DNA of 64,000 nucleotides from the NCBI RefSeq assembly GCF_042477335.2, contig NC_091255.1:30854501-30918500 (forward strand), read 5' to 3'. Positions within the stretch are counted from its first letter, which is position 1; each line of letters begins with the position of its first letter. A program made the position numbers and the translations under genes. The DNA comes from Ovis canadensis (lineage: Eukaryota > Chordata > Mammalia > Artiodactyla > Bovidae). Under the pieces are notes generated by a model. That model was not told the origin of the DNA. It did no database searches and saw nothing but the letters and a program-made list of their open reading frames with translations. Positions 35,680 to 47,886 of this stretch are shown here, one piece after another.

Positions 35680-35805
35680 GGACTTCCTTGGTGGTCCAGT
35701 GGTTAAGACTCCATGCTTTCAATGCAGAGGGCATGGGTTCAATCCCTAGTCAGGGAACTAAGATCCCACATGCTGTGTGACACTGCTAAAAAAAAATTTT
35801 TTTTA
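35680..35805 (+). repeat. CHR-type SINE
   Basis: GGGACTTCCTTGGTGGTCCA ... AACTAAGATCCCACATGCTG with A/T-rich tail. Confidence 0.9.
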
Positions 35806-35821
35806 ATTTCTTTGGACTATT

Positions 35822-36042
35822 CAGTTGACCCTTGAACATGTGTTTGAACTCCGTGGGTCTGCTTATTCATGGATTTTTTTTCACTAAAGAAGTACTATCA
35901 TACTACATAACCCATGGTTGGTTCAATCTGTGGATGCAGAACCATGGATATCAAGAGCTGACTGTAAAGTGATATGGCAATTTTCAGAAGCATAGGGGTT
36001 GATGCCCCTGACACCACCCTCCACTATATTCAAGGTCAACTG
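35822..36042 (+). mobile_element. MER2-type DNA transposon (Tigger-related)
   Basis: Terminal inverted repeats CAGTTGACCCTTGAA and TTCAAGGTCAACTG at the two ends; internal text matches MER2. Non-coding. Confidence 0.8.
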
Positions 36043-36287
36043 TACATTATAACCCTGTTATTCAAAATTCAAAAAGGCAAACATGAGAGTCTCCCTCCCC
36101 TCTTTCCCCTTAGCCTCCCAGGTCCAATAACCTGTGTTACTAGGTTAATAGACTTTGGTCTTGGTTGCTAGATTTCCTTCCTCCTTCCCCCAACTGACTC
36201 TAAATGTTACCTTTATTATTGTGCACAAAATATGAACTAGGTTTTCTCTTTTTTCATTAACTGACCTCTTTTTCTTCCGCTATCATG

Positions 36288-36414
36288 GGTTTTTTTTTTG
36301 GGGGGGGGGTGTGCCTCATGGCATGTAGGATCTTAGTTGCCAGACCAAGAATTGAACTTGCACCCCTTGCATTGGAAACTCAGAGTGCTAACCACTGCAC
36401 CACCAGGGAAGTCC
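36288..36414 (-). repeat. CHR-type SINE
   Basis: T and G runs, GGATCTTAGTTGCCAGACC, ends CACCAGGGAAGTCCC. Confidence 0.85.
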
Positions 36415-36912
36415 CACTATCACATTTTTCAAATTATGACTTTACATAGTTAGCCCCTGGTAGTGCAGATTCTTTCTCAACATTTCCTTGATTATATTTG
36501 CACATTTATTCATTCTTTTCTATGAAATTTATAATCATTTGATTGCTCTTCTGCACATACCATTAGAATCTAATTTAGAATGATATTAAATTTATGAAAT
36601 AATAATGATAGTTTTCCTCTCTAGAAATATAGTCTGTCCCATATTGATTGATATCTTCCTGTCCTCTCTGTTTTTATAGCACTCACTAAAGTTTCATAGA
36701 TTTTTTATGAGGGTTGTGAACATTTCTTGTTAAGTTTGTCCTAGGAGTTGTATGTTTCTTGTTGCTAGGGAAATATGATCATTCCCCCCCACCCCAGTCT
36801 TTAACTGGAAATTATTGGACTATAAGAAAATATTTGATTGAAAAACCATTGTGAAATAGATCTATATGCATATAAAACATATATGTACAGTTTAAAGAAT
36901 AATAAAGCAGAC

Positions 36913-37102
36913 AGCTTTCCAGGTGGCTCAGTGGTAAAGAGTCTGCCTGCCAATTCGTGAGCCGTGGGTTTGATCCCTGGGTCAGGAAGATCTCCTGGAG
37001 AAGGAAATGGCAACTCACTCCAGTATTCTAGCCTGGGAAATCCCATGGACACAGGAGCCTGGTGGACTGCAGTCCATGGGGTCGCAAGGAGTCAACAACA
37101 AC
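36913..37102 (+). repeat. Bov-tA SINE
   Basis: GCTTTCCAGGTGGCTCAGTG head; flanked by AATAAAGCAG before and after, a 10-bp target-site duplication. Confidence 0.92.
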
Positions 37103-38208
37103 AATAAAGCAGGCATGTGCCCAGCTAATGGAAGAAACAGTTATTAACAGCCCTTTGGAAATTGCTTTTATGCCTTTCTTCACATGTGACCTCCACTCTC
37201 CTCATCCCCAGGGGATACACTAACCTGAATTCTCTCTTATCATTATTAGCTTGCTATTCTCTATTACTTTCCCATGTAGGTTTATGTCTTTAAACAATAT
37301 GTTTCTAAAGTTTGTATGCTTTTCACCTTTTATAAATGGAATCATGCTGCATTCCATTTTTTAATTGATCCGTGTGTGTGTTCTTGAGGTTCATGCTGTT
37401 ATGAGCAGCTACGGTTCATTCCTTTTTCTTTTCTTTTAACTGCTGCTGTAAAGTGATCCAGTTTTTATCCCCCTCCACTTATTGATGGACATTTGCGTTG
37501 TCTCCACTTTTCCTTGCTGTTAGCACGATTCTTTTCAGTGTGTTTCTCTAGGATGTATAGAGCAGAATCACAAGGTCGCAGGCTGTTTGTTATCTTCTTT
37601 CTTGCTTCTCTCTCCGGCCCTGGACCAGAGGGCATGTTGCTCTACATCCTCATCATATTTGGTATCATCCACACTTTTAGCTCTTGCCACTCTGTTAAGA
37701 GGGAGCCAGTATCTCACTGCAGTTTAAATTGTTATTTTGATGATTACTGCTCAGATGGAATGTGTTTATGGGCTACGTGTTGCCTCATTTACACACCCAT
37801 ACTTTTCTTTACCCATTTTTTTCCTATTAGGTTATTGTCAATTCTGATACTAATCCTTTGTTTATTATGTGGTGCAAATACTTGTCTTAATAGCATCTTT
37901 TGATGGATAAAACTGTCAAATACTTCAGCAAGCTTATCATTAACTGGATTTCAGTATTTGTTTATGTTTCTTTTCTTTGGTGGTAAAATGTGCATAACAA
38001 TGAAATACACAAATCTTATGTGTTTCATCAGAAGAGCTCAGATAAAAGCATATCCCCGTGCAACCCAGACCCCTTTCGAGACAGAGAACATGACCATCAC
38101 CCTAGAAAGTTCCCTCGTGCCTCTTCCCAGGCAATCCCTTCCCGGCTTCCTTAGAATCAACGATTCTAATTTTTTTTCCAGATCAGTTTCGCCCACGCTA
38201 GCACTTCA

Positions 38209-38461
38209 TATCTGTTGCCTGGAAAATCCCACGGACGGAGGAGCCTGGTGGGCTGCAGTCCATGGGGTCGCTAAGAGTCGGACATGACTGAGCGACTTCA
38301 CTTTCACTTTTCACTTTCATGCATTGGAGAAGGAAATGGCAACCCACTCCAGTGTTCTTGCCTGGAGAATCCCAGGGACAGGGGAGCCTGGTGGGCTGCC
38401 GTCTCTGGGGTCACACAGAGTCAGATGCGACTGAAGCGACTTAGCAGCAGCAGCAGCAGCA
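38209..38461 (+). repeat. BOV-A2 SINE, 5'-truncated
   Basis: Starts within the first monomer at TTGCCTGGAAAATCCCACGG; complete second monomer and (AGC)6 tail. Confidence 0.93.
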
Positions 38462-38567
38462 GAACTTCATATAAGTGGAATCACATGTATGTACCCTTGT
38501 CAAAGGCTTCTTTCACTCTGACTTGACATAATGTTTTAGGATTCTTCCCTGTTGTTGTGTGTGTATC

Positions 38568-38783
38568 GGTTGTTGTTCGGTCGCTAAGTCATGTCTGACT
38601 CTGATCCCATGGACCGCAGCCCACCAGGCTCCTCTACCTTCCACTATCTCCCAGATTTTGCTCATATTCATGTTCATTGAGTCAGTGATGCTATCTAACC
38701 ATCTCATCCTCTGTTTCCCCCTTCTCTTTTTGCCTTCCATCTTTCCCAGCATCAGGGGCTTTTCCAATGAGTTGGCTCTTGTA
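38568..38783 (-). mobile_element. BovB LINE 3' fragment nested in L1
   Basis: Reverse BovB from GTTGTTCGGTCGCTAAGTC to AATGAGTTGGCTCTTG. GTATCGGT before and GTATCAGT after look like a slightly diverged target-site duplication of L1 sequence. Confidence 0.88.
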
Positions 38784-39073
38784 TGTATCAGTAGTTGCTT
38801 CCCTTTTTTGTTTTTTTTTTTTTAGTTGCTTCCTTTTTATTACTGAGCAGTACTCCACTATCTGAATATGTACTATTTGCTTATCCATTTACGTGTTCAT
38901 AGAGCCTTGGACTGTTTTTAGTTTTAGCCTATTATAAATGGACTGGCCATAAGTATTCTTGCTGATTTATGTTTTCAATTTTATGTATTATTTCTCTTCC
39001 ATGTTTTACTTGTATTGGGGTGGAATTGCTGGTTAGGCGTAACTTTGTGCCTTATTGAGGTGTAAGATCCATA

Positions 39074-39267
39074 CAGGGGCTTTCCCTGGTGGTCCAGTAG
39101 TTAAGACTTCGCCTTCCAGGGCAGAGGGTGCTAGTTCGATCCCTGGTTGGGGAGCGGAAATCCAACATGCCTCTCAGACAAAAAACCAAAACATGAAACA
39201 GAAACAATATTGTAACAAGTTCACTAAAGACTTTAAAAATGGTCCACATTAAAAAAAAAATTCTTAA
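39074..39267 (+). repeat. CHR-2-like SINE with AACAGAAACAATATTG tail
   Basis: Head GGGCTTTCCCTGGTGGTCC, tail TTGTAACAAGTTCACTAAAG and poly(A); same subtype as 58923-59118. Confidence 0.87.
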
Positions 39268-39771
39268 GCTCTGTTCAGAAAACAGCATAAACTCTAAATA
39301 TATTGCTTGTTTAATTTTTTACAAAGCAAACACAGCTAGGTAGCCATCACCCAGGTCAAGGGGTGGGATGTTGACCCAAGCTGGGCTATTCTGCTGGATC
39401 ATTCTTTCTGGGATCTGAAATCTAAGCAGAGTGAAGCAGGAAGGGAAAGGATATTGGAGCCTCTTATTCTTGCGGTAGCAGCTGATTAGACCTTGAGGCT
39501 CAGACCCTATAGCTGCCAGGGTTCTTGTCCTCTTCCATGTCAGGATCTTTAGCCTTCCCATTATTACCCAGCTATGAGGTATCCCGTCAGTAAATCCCTT
39601 TCTCCTTAAGTCAGCCACACCTGGTTTCTGTTGCTTGCAATCCAAGAATCCTGTTTTGTGCCGTGTGCCCCACAGAGAGCACCAAAAATGTGGTGGAACG
39701 TGTCTGTCCTATTGCTAAAACTCAGAGGAGAAGCTGTCTTTAACCAATCCTTAAATTTCCAAAAGAATTTT
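39268..39771. other. No recognisable gene
   Basis: Unassigned sequence. Confidence 0.45.
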
Positions 39772-40082
39772 ATGTATTTATTTATTGGCTGTCTGGGTCT
39801 GCGTAGCTGTGAGGGCTTCTCTCTAGTTGCAGAGAGCAAGGGCTACTCCAGTTTCAGTGCATGGCTTCTCATTCTGGTGGCTTCTCTGGTTGCAGAGAAG
39901 GCTCTAGGGTGTGTGGGCTTCAGTAGTTACTATGCATGGACTCAGTAGTTGTGGCTCTGAGGCTCTGTGGTGCCCGGGCTTAGCAGCTCCAAGGCACATG
40001 GAATCTTCCCAGGCCAGGGATCAAACCTGTGTCTCTTGCACTGGCGGGTGGATTCTTTATATTGAGCCACCCAGGAAGCCCA
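39772..40082 (-). repeat. CHR-1-like SINE (full long form)
   Basis: Reverse long-form CHR ending GAGCCACCCAGGAAGCCC, with the GGTTGCAGAGAAGGCTC body. Confidence 0.85.
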
Positions 40083-41494
40083 ATCCTTGAATTTTTCCAT
40101 GACCCCATTTGAACCCATAATTCCTGGGCTGACGTGACAAGGTGACCTCTCAAACAAGTAGTCCCTTGACCTCTAACTTTTAAAAGTGTGAGGCAAATCT
40201 ACTTCAAACCTTTGGGCTTGGGGAAGGTGGTTTTTTTTTTTCCCCCCACAACCTTAAATTTAGTTCCCAGTTTTGAAACAATTTTCTCTTGGTCCCCAGT
40301 GGAAAGTTAATAGAGAATGCTGGCTTAATGTAGGTGAAATGTAGGAGTGTCTATTATTTTGCGAACTTCATTTTTTGAAACCAGTGTATTTCTCTTCGAT
40401 GTAGAGGGCGGGTTGAGGGGGGTTAGATGAGGGAGTGTTTGGTACTGTAATCAGAAAACAAGGGCTAGACCCCGAGTTCTTTTGTACCATCCCACAGGGA
40501 CCCTTCGCCTAAGAAAGCTCGACTTCGAAATTATTCTGCTTTAAGTGGAGCCTCATTTACAAGTAAGAGAGAAATGAATTGTCTTCTGGTTTCTTTTTTT
40601 AATGTCATCAAATCACATGGATTAGCGACAGAGAACGACCCAATTTCAACTGGTCTAAGCATTGTCGGCGCTTGTCCTTGTTAATGTCAGGGTCTGGGCA
40701 GGTGTTTGATCAGGGGACGGTGCCATGAGTTAGATTCGCCAAGAAAAGGTCAGAGATGAATGCAAAATTCTAACTCCAAAGGGTGGGAGATCAGCCCAGG
40801 CCGAATCTTAGAGCAGCCACTGAGCTGCTGTCCGGGTTTCCCAGGGTTCATTCCTTTGCTTCTCTTGAGAGTCTGCTCCTGCGGTGACCTCTGTCTGCCG
40901 GTTCTAATCCTGCTGGTTGTTTTCCTCGTTTGCAGAAGTCACTGCTTAGGGGCTGATGACCCCAACCTGGACTCGAAGACCTTTCTCCTCCTTCCTGGGC
41001 TTGGTAGGACCTTCCACTTTCTACTTGAGCATGGCAGAGAGTGGACGCCATTCTTGACCACGTGATCTCTGCATTGGCAGAGTTCTGCGGAGCAGGTTAC
41101 TGGCTGCTTTGAGCATCTTGCTTGGCCAGAGCTGCAGGTGACTGTGGATGTCGTGGTGGCTCTGCTAAAGTCATTTTTGCAGGTTGAGAGCCTTATGAGG
41201 GCACCACACGGAGCAGGGTTTCCGTTTGTGGCGACTTTCTCACACATGGCCGGGTAGCGTCTGGTTTTAGTGTTATCAGTTCATGACAGCCATTTTCCAG
41301 CAGGTGGAAGAGATGCTCCCCCACCAAGGGGAACCTCTTCTTGCTTCCTGTAAAAGGACCTTGAGGGCTGGGAGGCAGGTCTGGGTGTCATGTGGTAAAC
41401 TGGGTCACCCCTGACAGGGTGATGGGGGGTAATTTAGTGGATGGGGAATCTGGGGAGTGAGAGGTCCCTGTATGGAGTCTAAAATGCCTATACA
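40083..41494. other. Longest repeat-free stretch, no recognisable gene
   Basis: About 1.4 kb without a recognised repeat. A 101-codon plus frame (40760-41065) has a hydrophobic segment but no known domain, splice context or start signal; I do not call it a gene. Confidence 0.45.
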
Positions 41495-41632
41495 GGGACT
41501 TCCCTGGTGGTCCAGTGGCTAAGGCTCTGCGCTCCCAAAGCAGAGGGCCTGGGTTCCATCCCTGGTCAGGGATCTAGATCCCACATGCTGCAACCAGGAC
41601 CCAGCACAGCCAAATAAATATATAAATATATA
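41495..41632 (+). repeat. CHR-type SINE
   Basis: GGGACTTCCCTGGTGGTCCA ... CACAGCCAAATAAATATATA. Confidence 0.9.
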
Positions 41633-41639
41633 TTTAAAG

Positions 41640-42045
41640 ATGAAGACTTAAAACCAATAGCCTTCTTCCACTTTAAGAAACTATGGGGAAAAAAGAGCAA
41701 ACTAAATCTAAAGCAAGCTGAAGGAAAGAAGTAATAAAGATTAGAGCACAAAATAAGGAAATAGAGAAAAGACCACATATTATGTGATTCCATTTATGTG
41801 AAATGTCCAGAATACGCAAACCTATAGAGACACTAGATTCGTGGTGTCCCGGGGCTGAGGAGGGGGAGGGATGGGGAAAGACTGCTGATGGTACAGGGTT
41901 TCTTTCGGGGGTAATGAAAATGTTCTAGAATGAGATGGTGGTAATGGTTGTATAACTGTGAATATGCTAAAACTGCTGAACTGTGCGTTTTAATAGGGTG
42001 AAGTTTATAGTAAATAAGTTAAATTGCAACAATGATGTTAATAAA
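41640..42045 (+). repeat. Old L1 3' end fragment
   Basis: CTATGGGGAAAAAAGAGC, AGAAGTAATAAAGATTAGAG, then the 3' UTR text AATGTCCAGAATACGCAAAC and TAACTGTGAATATGC. Confidence 0.7.
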
Positions 42046-42260
42046 AAAATCAAAACAGGTAATTGGGTAAAAGGGGGTTGGGGAGAGGCAGAATTAGGGG
42101 AAGCATTCTCCAGGGAGGAGTATCAGGGTGTCTGCAACCCCAAGGGGAAAGAGTGTAATATGTTACAGAGGCCTCGGGTGGGCTGGGCTGGCGTGGGCAG
42201 TCTTCAGTTTTATCATCAGAATAGTAGAAAATCACTGAGGGGTTTCCATGGATGGTTTCT

Positions 42261-42432
42261 CTTCCCTGGGCATTTCCACCTGGGGAAAATGGCCCCTCCA
42301 TGCACTCCTAAATTTGCATCTTATTATTCCAGAGAGCAGTTGAATTGAGACTTCACTCTCTTAACCAATTTCCTAGCTTCTCAAAGAAGGGACCTCAATA
42401 TGCCAGTTTGGGCTGAGGGCACCTTTAGAAAA
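42261..42432 (+). repeat. Direct repeat copy 1 (unnamed)
   Basis: Matches 43348-43523 over about 172 bp, with shared GGGCATTTCCACCTGGGGA and CCAGAGAGCAGTTGA. Confidence 0.8.
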
Positions 42433-42695
42433 CTCAGCTGGTGGTTTCCCTAATAGTTCCAAATGGCTGGCATTTCAAAGAGCTTTTTGTGACTATGTGA
42501 TGCAGACAGATTGGAGAGGGCCAGGAGTAGATTTAGGAGGCATCTGCGGCAGCCCGAGTGAGAAGAACCTGCCCATCAGGGAGGTTATAGTTCAAGGTCA
42601 CCCCACTAGATGGAGCCAGACCTGAGTCCCTCTGGTACTGCAACCTCTTCTCTCACCGGCCACTAATTTGCATCCCTTCCCCCAGGTAGTCTTAT

Positions 42696-42823
42696 GGAGA
42701 AGGTAATGGCACCCCACTCCAGTACTCTTGCCTGGAGAATCCCAGGGACGGAGGAGCCTGGTGGAGTGCCGTCTATGGTCGCACAGAGCCTGACACGATT
42801 GAAGCGACTTAGCAGCAGCAGCA
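42696..42823 (+). repeat. BOV-A2 monomer with target-site duplication
   Basis: Single monomer ending in (AGC)n; CAGGTAGTCTTA is repeated immediately before and after. Confidence 0.93.
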
Positions 42824-42834
42824 GGTAGTCTTAA

Positions 42835-43039
42835 GGGCTTCCCTGCTGGCTCAGATGGTAAAGAATCTGCCCGCAATGCAGGAGACCCAGGTTTGATTTC
42901 TGGTCTGGAAGATTCCCTGGAGGAGGGCATGGCAACCTACTCCCGTATCCTTGCCTGGAGAATTCCATGACAGAAGAGCCTGGCACGCAACAGCCCATGG
43001 GGGGCAAAGAGTCAGACATAACTAAGTGACCACACTTTC
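42835..43039 (+). repeat. Bov-tA SINE
   Basis: GGGCTTCCCTGCTGGCTCAG head, diverged body; directly follows the BOV-A2 monomer. Confidence 0.92.
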
Positions 43040-43347
43040 GTATGTTCTTAATCAGCCCAGAGAGTGGCTGAGATCTCCATGCTTAACGAGCTGGGGGAAG
43101 GGAAATGGGCATTGTATTAATCAGGCTAAATAGGACTTGTGGCTCACTAGGGCTGGCCTCGCTGCAAACAGTGGAAATGGGCATTTGTTGCCAGGACACT
43201 GGAATGTCTCACAGAAGCCCAGGCCCCGGGCAGGGCTGGATCGAGCACACGGATCAGAGGAAGGCCCAGAAGCCCTCTCTCTGCTTTGTGTTTGCTCAGC
43301 TGCTATTTCAGCTCTCCTCTCTGGCTCTCACTGCAGACCAGCTTACT

Positions 43348-43523
43348 CTTTCCTGGGCATTTCCACCTGGGGAGCATGACCCCTCCATCAGCTCCATTCA
43401 TTTGCATCTCATTGTTCCAGAGAGCAGTTGAGCTGAGACTTCAGTCTCTCAGCCACTTTCCTTGATTCTCAAGGAAGGGACCTCTAATATACCAGCTTGG
43501 ACTGAGTGTACCCCTGGAAAAGT
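43348..43523 (+). repeat. Direct repeat copy 2 (unnamed)
   Basis: Second copy of 42261-42432, same orientation, about 1.09 kb downstream. Confidence 0.8.
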
Positions 43524-44499
43524 CACCAGTCCCTGTGTAAACTCGGGGATTCTGGAGTCCACAGTGAAGCCAGGGGAAGAAGGGGCATCTGATGGGATGC
43601 AAGTGGCCTATGGCAAGGGTCCCTCCACCCCAACTTTGGAGAACACCCTGCCGAGGATGGAGCTGCTCCTAAACTGCCCGAGACCTTATTTTGTCATTCG
43701 AATTTATTTGTCAACATCCCTCTAACTGTCCACCTCCCCTCCCCCTGGGCCTTCACTTTCAATTCTTCACCAGGCAGGGAACATTCCAGAATTTAGAATT
43801 AGTCTTCCTGCCTTTGTGAATTCTGTCCACTTCCCCAGAAAAGCAAGGTCTAGCTCACGCCCTGCTGAAAAGCTTGTTGAAAAGGAACCCAGTTATTATC
43901 ATTGTCTCACTTTCACCTGCTGTTTGAAACGCAGCGGTGCTGATTCAGGTGCCTGGAAACCCTGGTGATTGTGGAGTAAATTGGCCTCTGATTGGGGACA
44001 GGAGGGGACAGGAAACGGTGAGGTCCGGCAGGAGGCAGGTGTGAGGGTCAGCTGCCAATCACGCCCCCAACCCCACGGCTTCCAGCCTCAGCTCACTGCT
44101 TTCAGGAGGCCTGCAGGTGATGTGTGCTATGCCGTCTGCCCTTTGTGCCAGGGATGCTGTGGTCACAAGAGGGAGGGGGGCACTGGGAGCCCTTCATGCC
44201 TGGGCCCATTTCCAGGGCTAAGAAGGGGGTTGATCCTGGATGGGGCTTTTTTCTCTTGCTGTGAGGAGCAGGGAATTGAAGTCCTTTACTCGGGAGCTCT
44301 CTCAGACATCAGAGTGGGAGGCAGGGATGGATCCTGCCTGCAGATGTGGGTTCCAACGGCTCATTTCTCTTTGAATTCCTTGCAGCACTTCTAGGAGCTG
44401 TGCAGCTGGCCCTCTTCTGACTTACGGCTTTGCGCTGACTGCCTGGCGTGTTGTTTCCGATGCTGATAATGATGCTGGCGGCATGCACACGGCTGGTGC
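43524..44499. other. No recognisable gene
   Basis: Unassigned sequence; the 141-codon frame at 43969-44394 has no recognisable domain. Confidence 0.45.
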
Positions 44500-44715
44500 C
44501 TTACCTCTGATTAGCAGTCATGAACCTCCATATTTAATTTCTGTTATAATCTAGTGAGGGAAGTAGGGCAGATTGTTTTATATGCATGTAATAGCTGATA
44601 AACCTTCAGTCTGGCCGGGCATGGGATGAAGTGGACGTGTGAGGAATTTGTCCCCCTCACAGCCACACAGCTGGTCAGAGCTGGGATTGAAAGCCTGTCT
44701 TCCAATCTTAGATCC
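44500..44715 (+). repeat. MIR SINE
   Basis: CACAGCTGGTCAGAGCTGGG and the preceding TAATCTAGTGAGGGAAGTAG fit the MIR core, diverged. Confidence 0.65.
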
Positions 44716-44999
44716 TGGACTCTGTTCACCACAGAGTGGAACGATCTTCTCACTTCTCTCAGGCACAGACAGTGGCTTATTCTTCCTGGTTTTCCTGTCT
44801 GTCATCCATCCATCTCTCCATTTACGCCTCCATCTTTTTCTATAAAGGAATTGAGAGTCTAACAAGAACATATATTTCTCTATATACCGTGAATATATAA
44901 GAAACTAGAGAAATGTATATTTATAATAAAAAGCTAAAGTAGATACTTAATGCCAGAGCTATGTGTGGATTTTTAAAATATTTATTTGTATATGTGTTT

Positions 45000-45226
45000 T
45001 TGTTGTTGTTTAGTTGCTAAGTTGTGTCTGACTCTTTTGTGAGCCCCTGGATTCTAACTAACCCCACCAGGTTCCTCTGTCCATGGGATTCTCCAGGCAA
45101 GAATACTGGAGTGGTTGCCATGCCCTCCTCCAGGGGATCTTCCTGACCCAGGGATCATACCCATGTCTCTTACATCTCCTGCATTGGCAGGTGGATTCTT
45201 TACCACTGTGTCACCTGGGAAGCCCA
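45000..45226 (-). repeat. Bov-tA SINE
   Basis: Reverse copy GTTGTTGTTTAGTTGCTAAG ... GTGTCACCTGGGAAGCCC, with a short internal duplication (TCTCTTACATCTCCTGC). Confidence 0.92.
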
Positions 45227-45977
45227 TGTAATTAATTAATAGGAACCCATAAAAATAAGGTCAGGAGAAACCTAAATTTACTGGAAGGTCACAACCGGGG
45301 CGAGAGTTAGGCTATATATTCAGGCCATTGAGCTGTGCATGGTTTACTATGGTTGAACCACAGATTTAACTCTGAGCTAATGAGCGATCAAAGAAAGGGG
45401 GAAAATTGTATTATTTACACGGTTCATGGGGTCCATAAGGAGCAGGAGACCAGATGCTGAGGGCTTTGCCAGGCAGTTGGATGTGGAGGAAATTTCTTGC
45501 CTGGGTGGTCATCTGCAAGCTCCTGAAGGGCAAGGGAAATGCGTGGCACAAGTACTGATACTCTCTGTTCCTCCTGTCGTGCCAGACACCACCATTCAAT
45601 CACCACCCTTTCCCACTGAGGCCAGAGAGAGCCTTGCCGTCCTTCACGCATGGTGTTCCAGGCAGCCGTTACCGGCGATGTGCAGCTGGCATATAAGACG
45701 AAACCGTGTGCTATTCCAGCTCTGGGGGCGGTGGTGGTATTGGGAGTCACTGAGCAGTTCTGAATGGAGAGCCGCAGGAAGTTGTGGCAAGCATCTGTGC
45801 AGGAGTGGACACCGTGTCTTGTTGTCCATTGGAGGTGTGTTTGCCGTAAACTGCGTCCAGATGTCAGTTAGTGGGATCCATCAAGGTGATGATGGGTGCT
45901 GAGTGTGTTTGCTTAGTACATGCAGTACATTCTCGCTCCTTCCTGCTCCTGGGTAAGTGACTTACTCAGGATTCCTG
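45227..45977. other. No recognisable gene
   Basis: A 158-codon plus frame (45426-45902) and overlapping minus frames lack any domain or codon pattern I can support. Confidence 0.45.
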
Positions 45978-46325
45978 ATTGCAAATGGCAAAGACCCAAC
46001 TCAGACTAGTTTCACTGAAAAGGGGACTTGGTAGACCTGGCAAGTTGGGGATCAAAGGACTGATTCAGGCATGGCTGGATCCAGCAGTTGCTAACACCAT
46101 CAGGATTATCTACCTCCATCTCTCGGCTGTGCTTGGCTTTATTCTCAGGATGTTTCCAAGTGGCTGCAAGATAGCATTGGCTGACCCAGGCCAGCATCAT
46201 TCTCACAGCTTGCTCTCACAGGGAAAGAGTATTTCTCAGTAACTCTGGCGAGAGCTCAGGGAAGACTCTGTATGGCTGGGCCTAGGTCACCTGCCAGCCC
46301 TGACCCCGTGACTGTGCCCTGGGGG
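45978..46325 (+). repeat. Old mammalian repeat, family not named
   Basis: AAATGGCAAAGACCCAACTC ... TTCAGGCATGGCTGGATCC ... CTAGGTCACCTGCCAGCCC; same family as 7750-8010 in the other orientation. Confidence 0.55.
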
Positions 46326-47808
46326 TAGGAATGTTCTAGTCATCAAGCCCACTTTCACCCTGAGGAAGAGGAGGGAGGGACCATTTCTCCCTCCCAGAAG
46401 GACTGGGCACGATTTCCTTGGCACTGAGGAGGAGTCCTTCGCAGAGAGGACTGCTGGGAGGACAGAATGTGTAACACGTCCCGTGGAAGGCCAGCAGAGG
46501 CCTTGGCACGTGGGCACACAGCCACCTGAAGGCAGCTTTTAGGGTGCCATCTGCGCTTTTTACTCCTAAGTGGAGATGTACACTCAGGCTGTTCCCTTCC
46601 TGGGGTCTGTTCCATCCTGGACTTGCAAACTCAGCCGGCCTTTCTGTGCAGCGGGCTTCTGAGAGCACGTGGGAACCAACCTCTCTCCACGTGTCTGTCT
46701 CAGAGGTCGCCTCCAGCCCCTGACACCACGTTTCAGCTCTCTTTGACCTCTGGTCCCTGTGTGCACACACTTGGCTCTGGGGTCTGCACTTGGCCCCCAT
46801 CGCTATGGAGGTTTGAGTCTTATCCGGACATGTGACTCAGCCTGACTGTGGCATCACCTGCAGTCTCCAGCCTGTGGTCCTGCCAGGAGGAGGGCAGAGC
46901 GGCCAGGCTGGCCCTGGTGGAGGAGGTCCACTCCTCTGTCGCTTCTCCTCAAGTCAGAGCTTCCACTCGGGATGAAGGGCCAGCTTGTCTCCGGCACACC
47001 TGGGTATTTAGCGCTGCTTTCCACAGACTCAGACTCGCATCGCACTCTCCTGCGTGATACGACCAGGCTCACACATTAGCACTTCTCAACATTTTTAGCT
47101 ACAGAATCTTTTCTTCAAAGGCTATCTTCCCTGAAAATCCGTTATAGGAACGTGACAAGAGCGGAGTTGCTCTGGCCTAGGTTGGAGTACGCCCCCTTCA
47201 TCCACCTCCCCATCATTCCACGGATAGGCACAGAGCTCCAGAGAGACACAGGGCATCCCCTAGGACTCCTTGGAATGCATTTGGAGAATCTTCATGGTGA
47301 TGTCCATCCCTCCCGCCTAGCAGCGCCTGCTTTTGTTCCCCATGGGTGATTAGCTGCTAGATGTGGTGTTTTCCTTCTTTCTCACCACCTTTCTTCCTGT
47401 CATTAGCTTGTTTGCACTCTGAAAAGTCAACAAGGGGATCCTTGTCACCTTCCTTGGCCCTACAGGCAGGTGTCAGCTCCTCCCTGCATGACCTTTGCCC
47501 TCCTGGAGCTGCACGTGGGAGGCCGTGGCTTTGCAGTCATTGGTCACGTTATCTGGCCCTCAGCTACACCTGGATGGATATCCCACCCCCAGCAGCTGAA
47601 GTTTCAGGGAGTCATGAGATGCTGACGCCCATCTATGACCACTGCCTGGAATGAATAGTTTGAATACCTTTCCGTAAAATGTGCCCTTTTGAAAACAACA
47701 ATGTCCTTAAAACTTGTAAAAGTGGCGAGACTTTAGAAAATAAAAGGAATGCAAACGTTCCCAAGAGAGGCCTCCCTCTAAGAGAAAGTGTCCTTCATCT
47801 GTTCGGCT
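46326..47808. other. No recognisable gene
   Basis: GC-rich unassigned sequence with overlapping short frames on both strands. Confidence 0.45.
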
Positions 47809-47886
47809 TTCTTGTTGTTTAGTTGCTAAGTTGTGCCCAGCTCTTTTGCCACCCCATGCACTGTAGCCCCCCCAGCTTCCTCTGTT
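47809..47886 (-). repeat. BovA SINE fragment
   Basis: GTTGTTTAGTTGCTAAGTTG ... CACTGTAGCCCCCCCAGC; only the 3' part of the element. Confidence 0.8.

Larger units (their letters stand above)
35425..36800 (-). mobile_element. Old L1 ORF2-region remnant, interrupted
   Basis: Reverse-oriented L1-like AT-rich text (for example GCCTGATTTTATTTCTTCTC and TCCTAGGAGTTGTATGTTTC) broken up by two CHR SINEs and a MER2 element. Boundaries are approximate. Confidence 0.5.
37180..39060 (-). mobile_element. Old L1 remnant carrying nested SINE/LINE insertions
   Basis: Reverse L1 3' text resumes in order around the insertions (TATAAATGGAATCATGCTGC; later TTACTGAGCAGTACTCCACT and GGGTGGAATTGCTGG). BOV-A2 (38209-38461) and BovB (38568-38783) are nested inside it. 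Exact ends are uncertain. Confidence 0.6.

Noticed and set aside
38284-38526. Frames reading GNPLQCSCLENPRDRGAWWAA-like peptides at many loci
   Set aside because: These recurring peptides are BovA/BOV-A2 SINE sequence in translation, not proteins.
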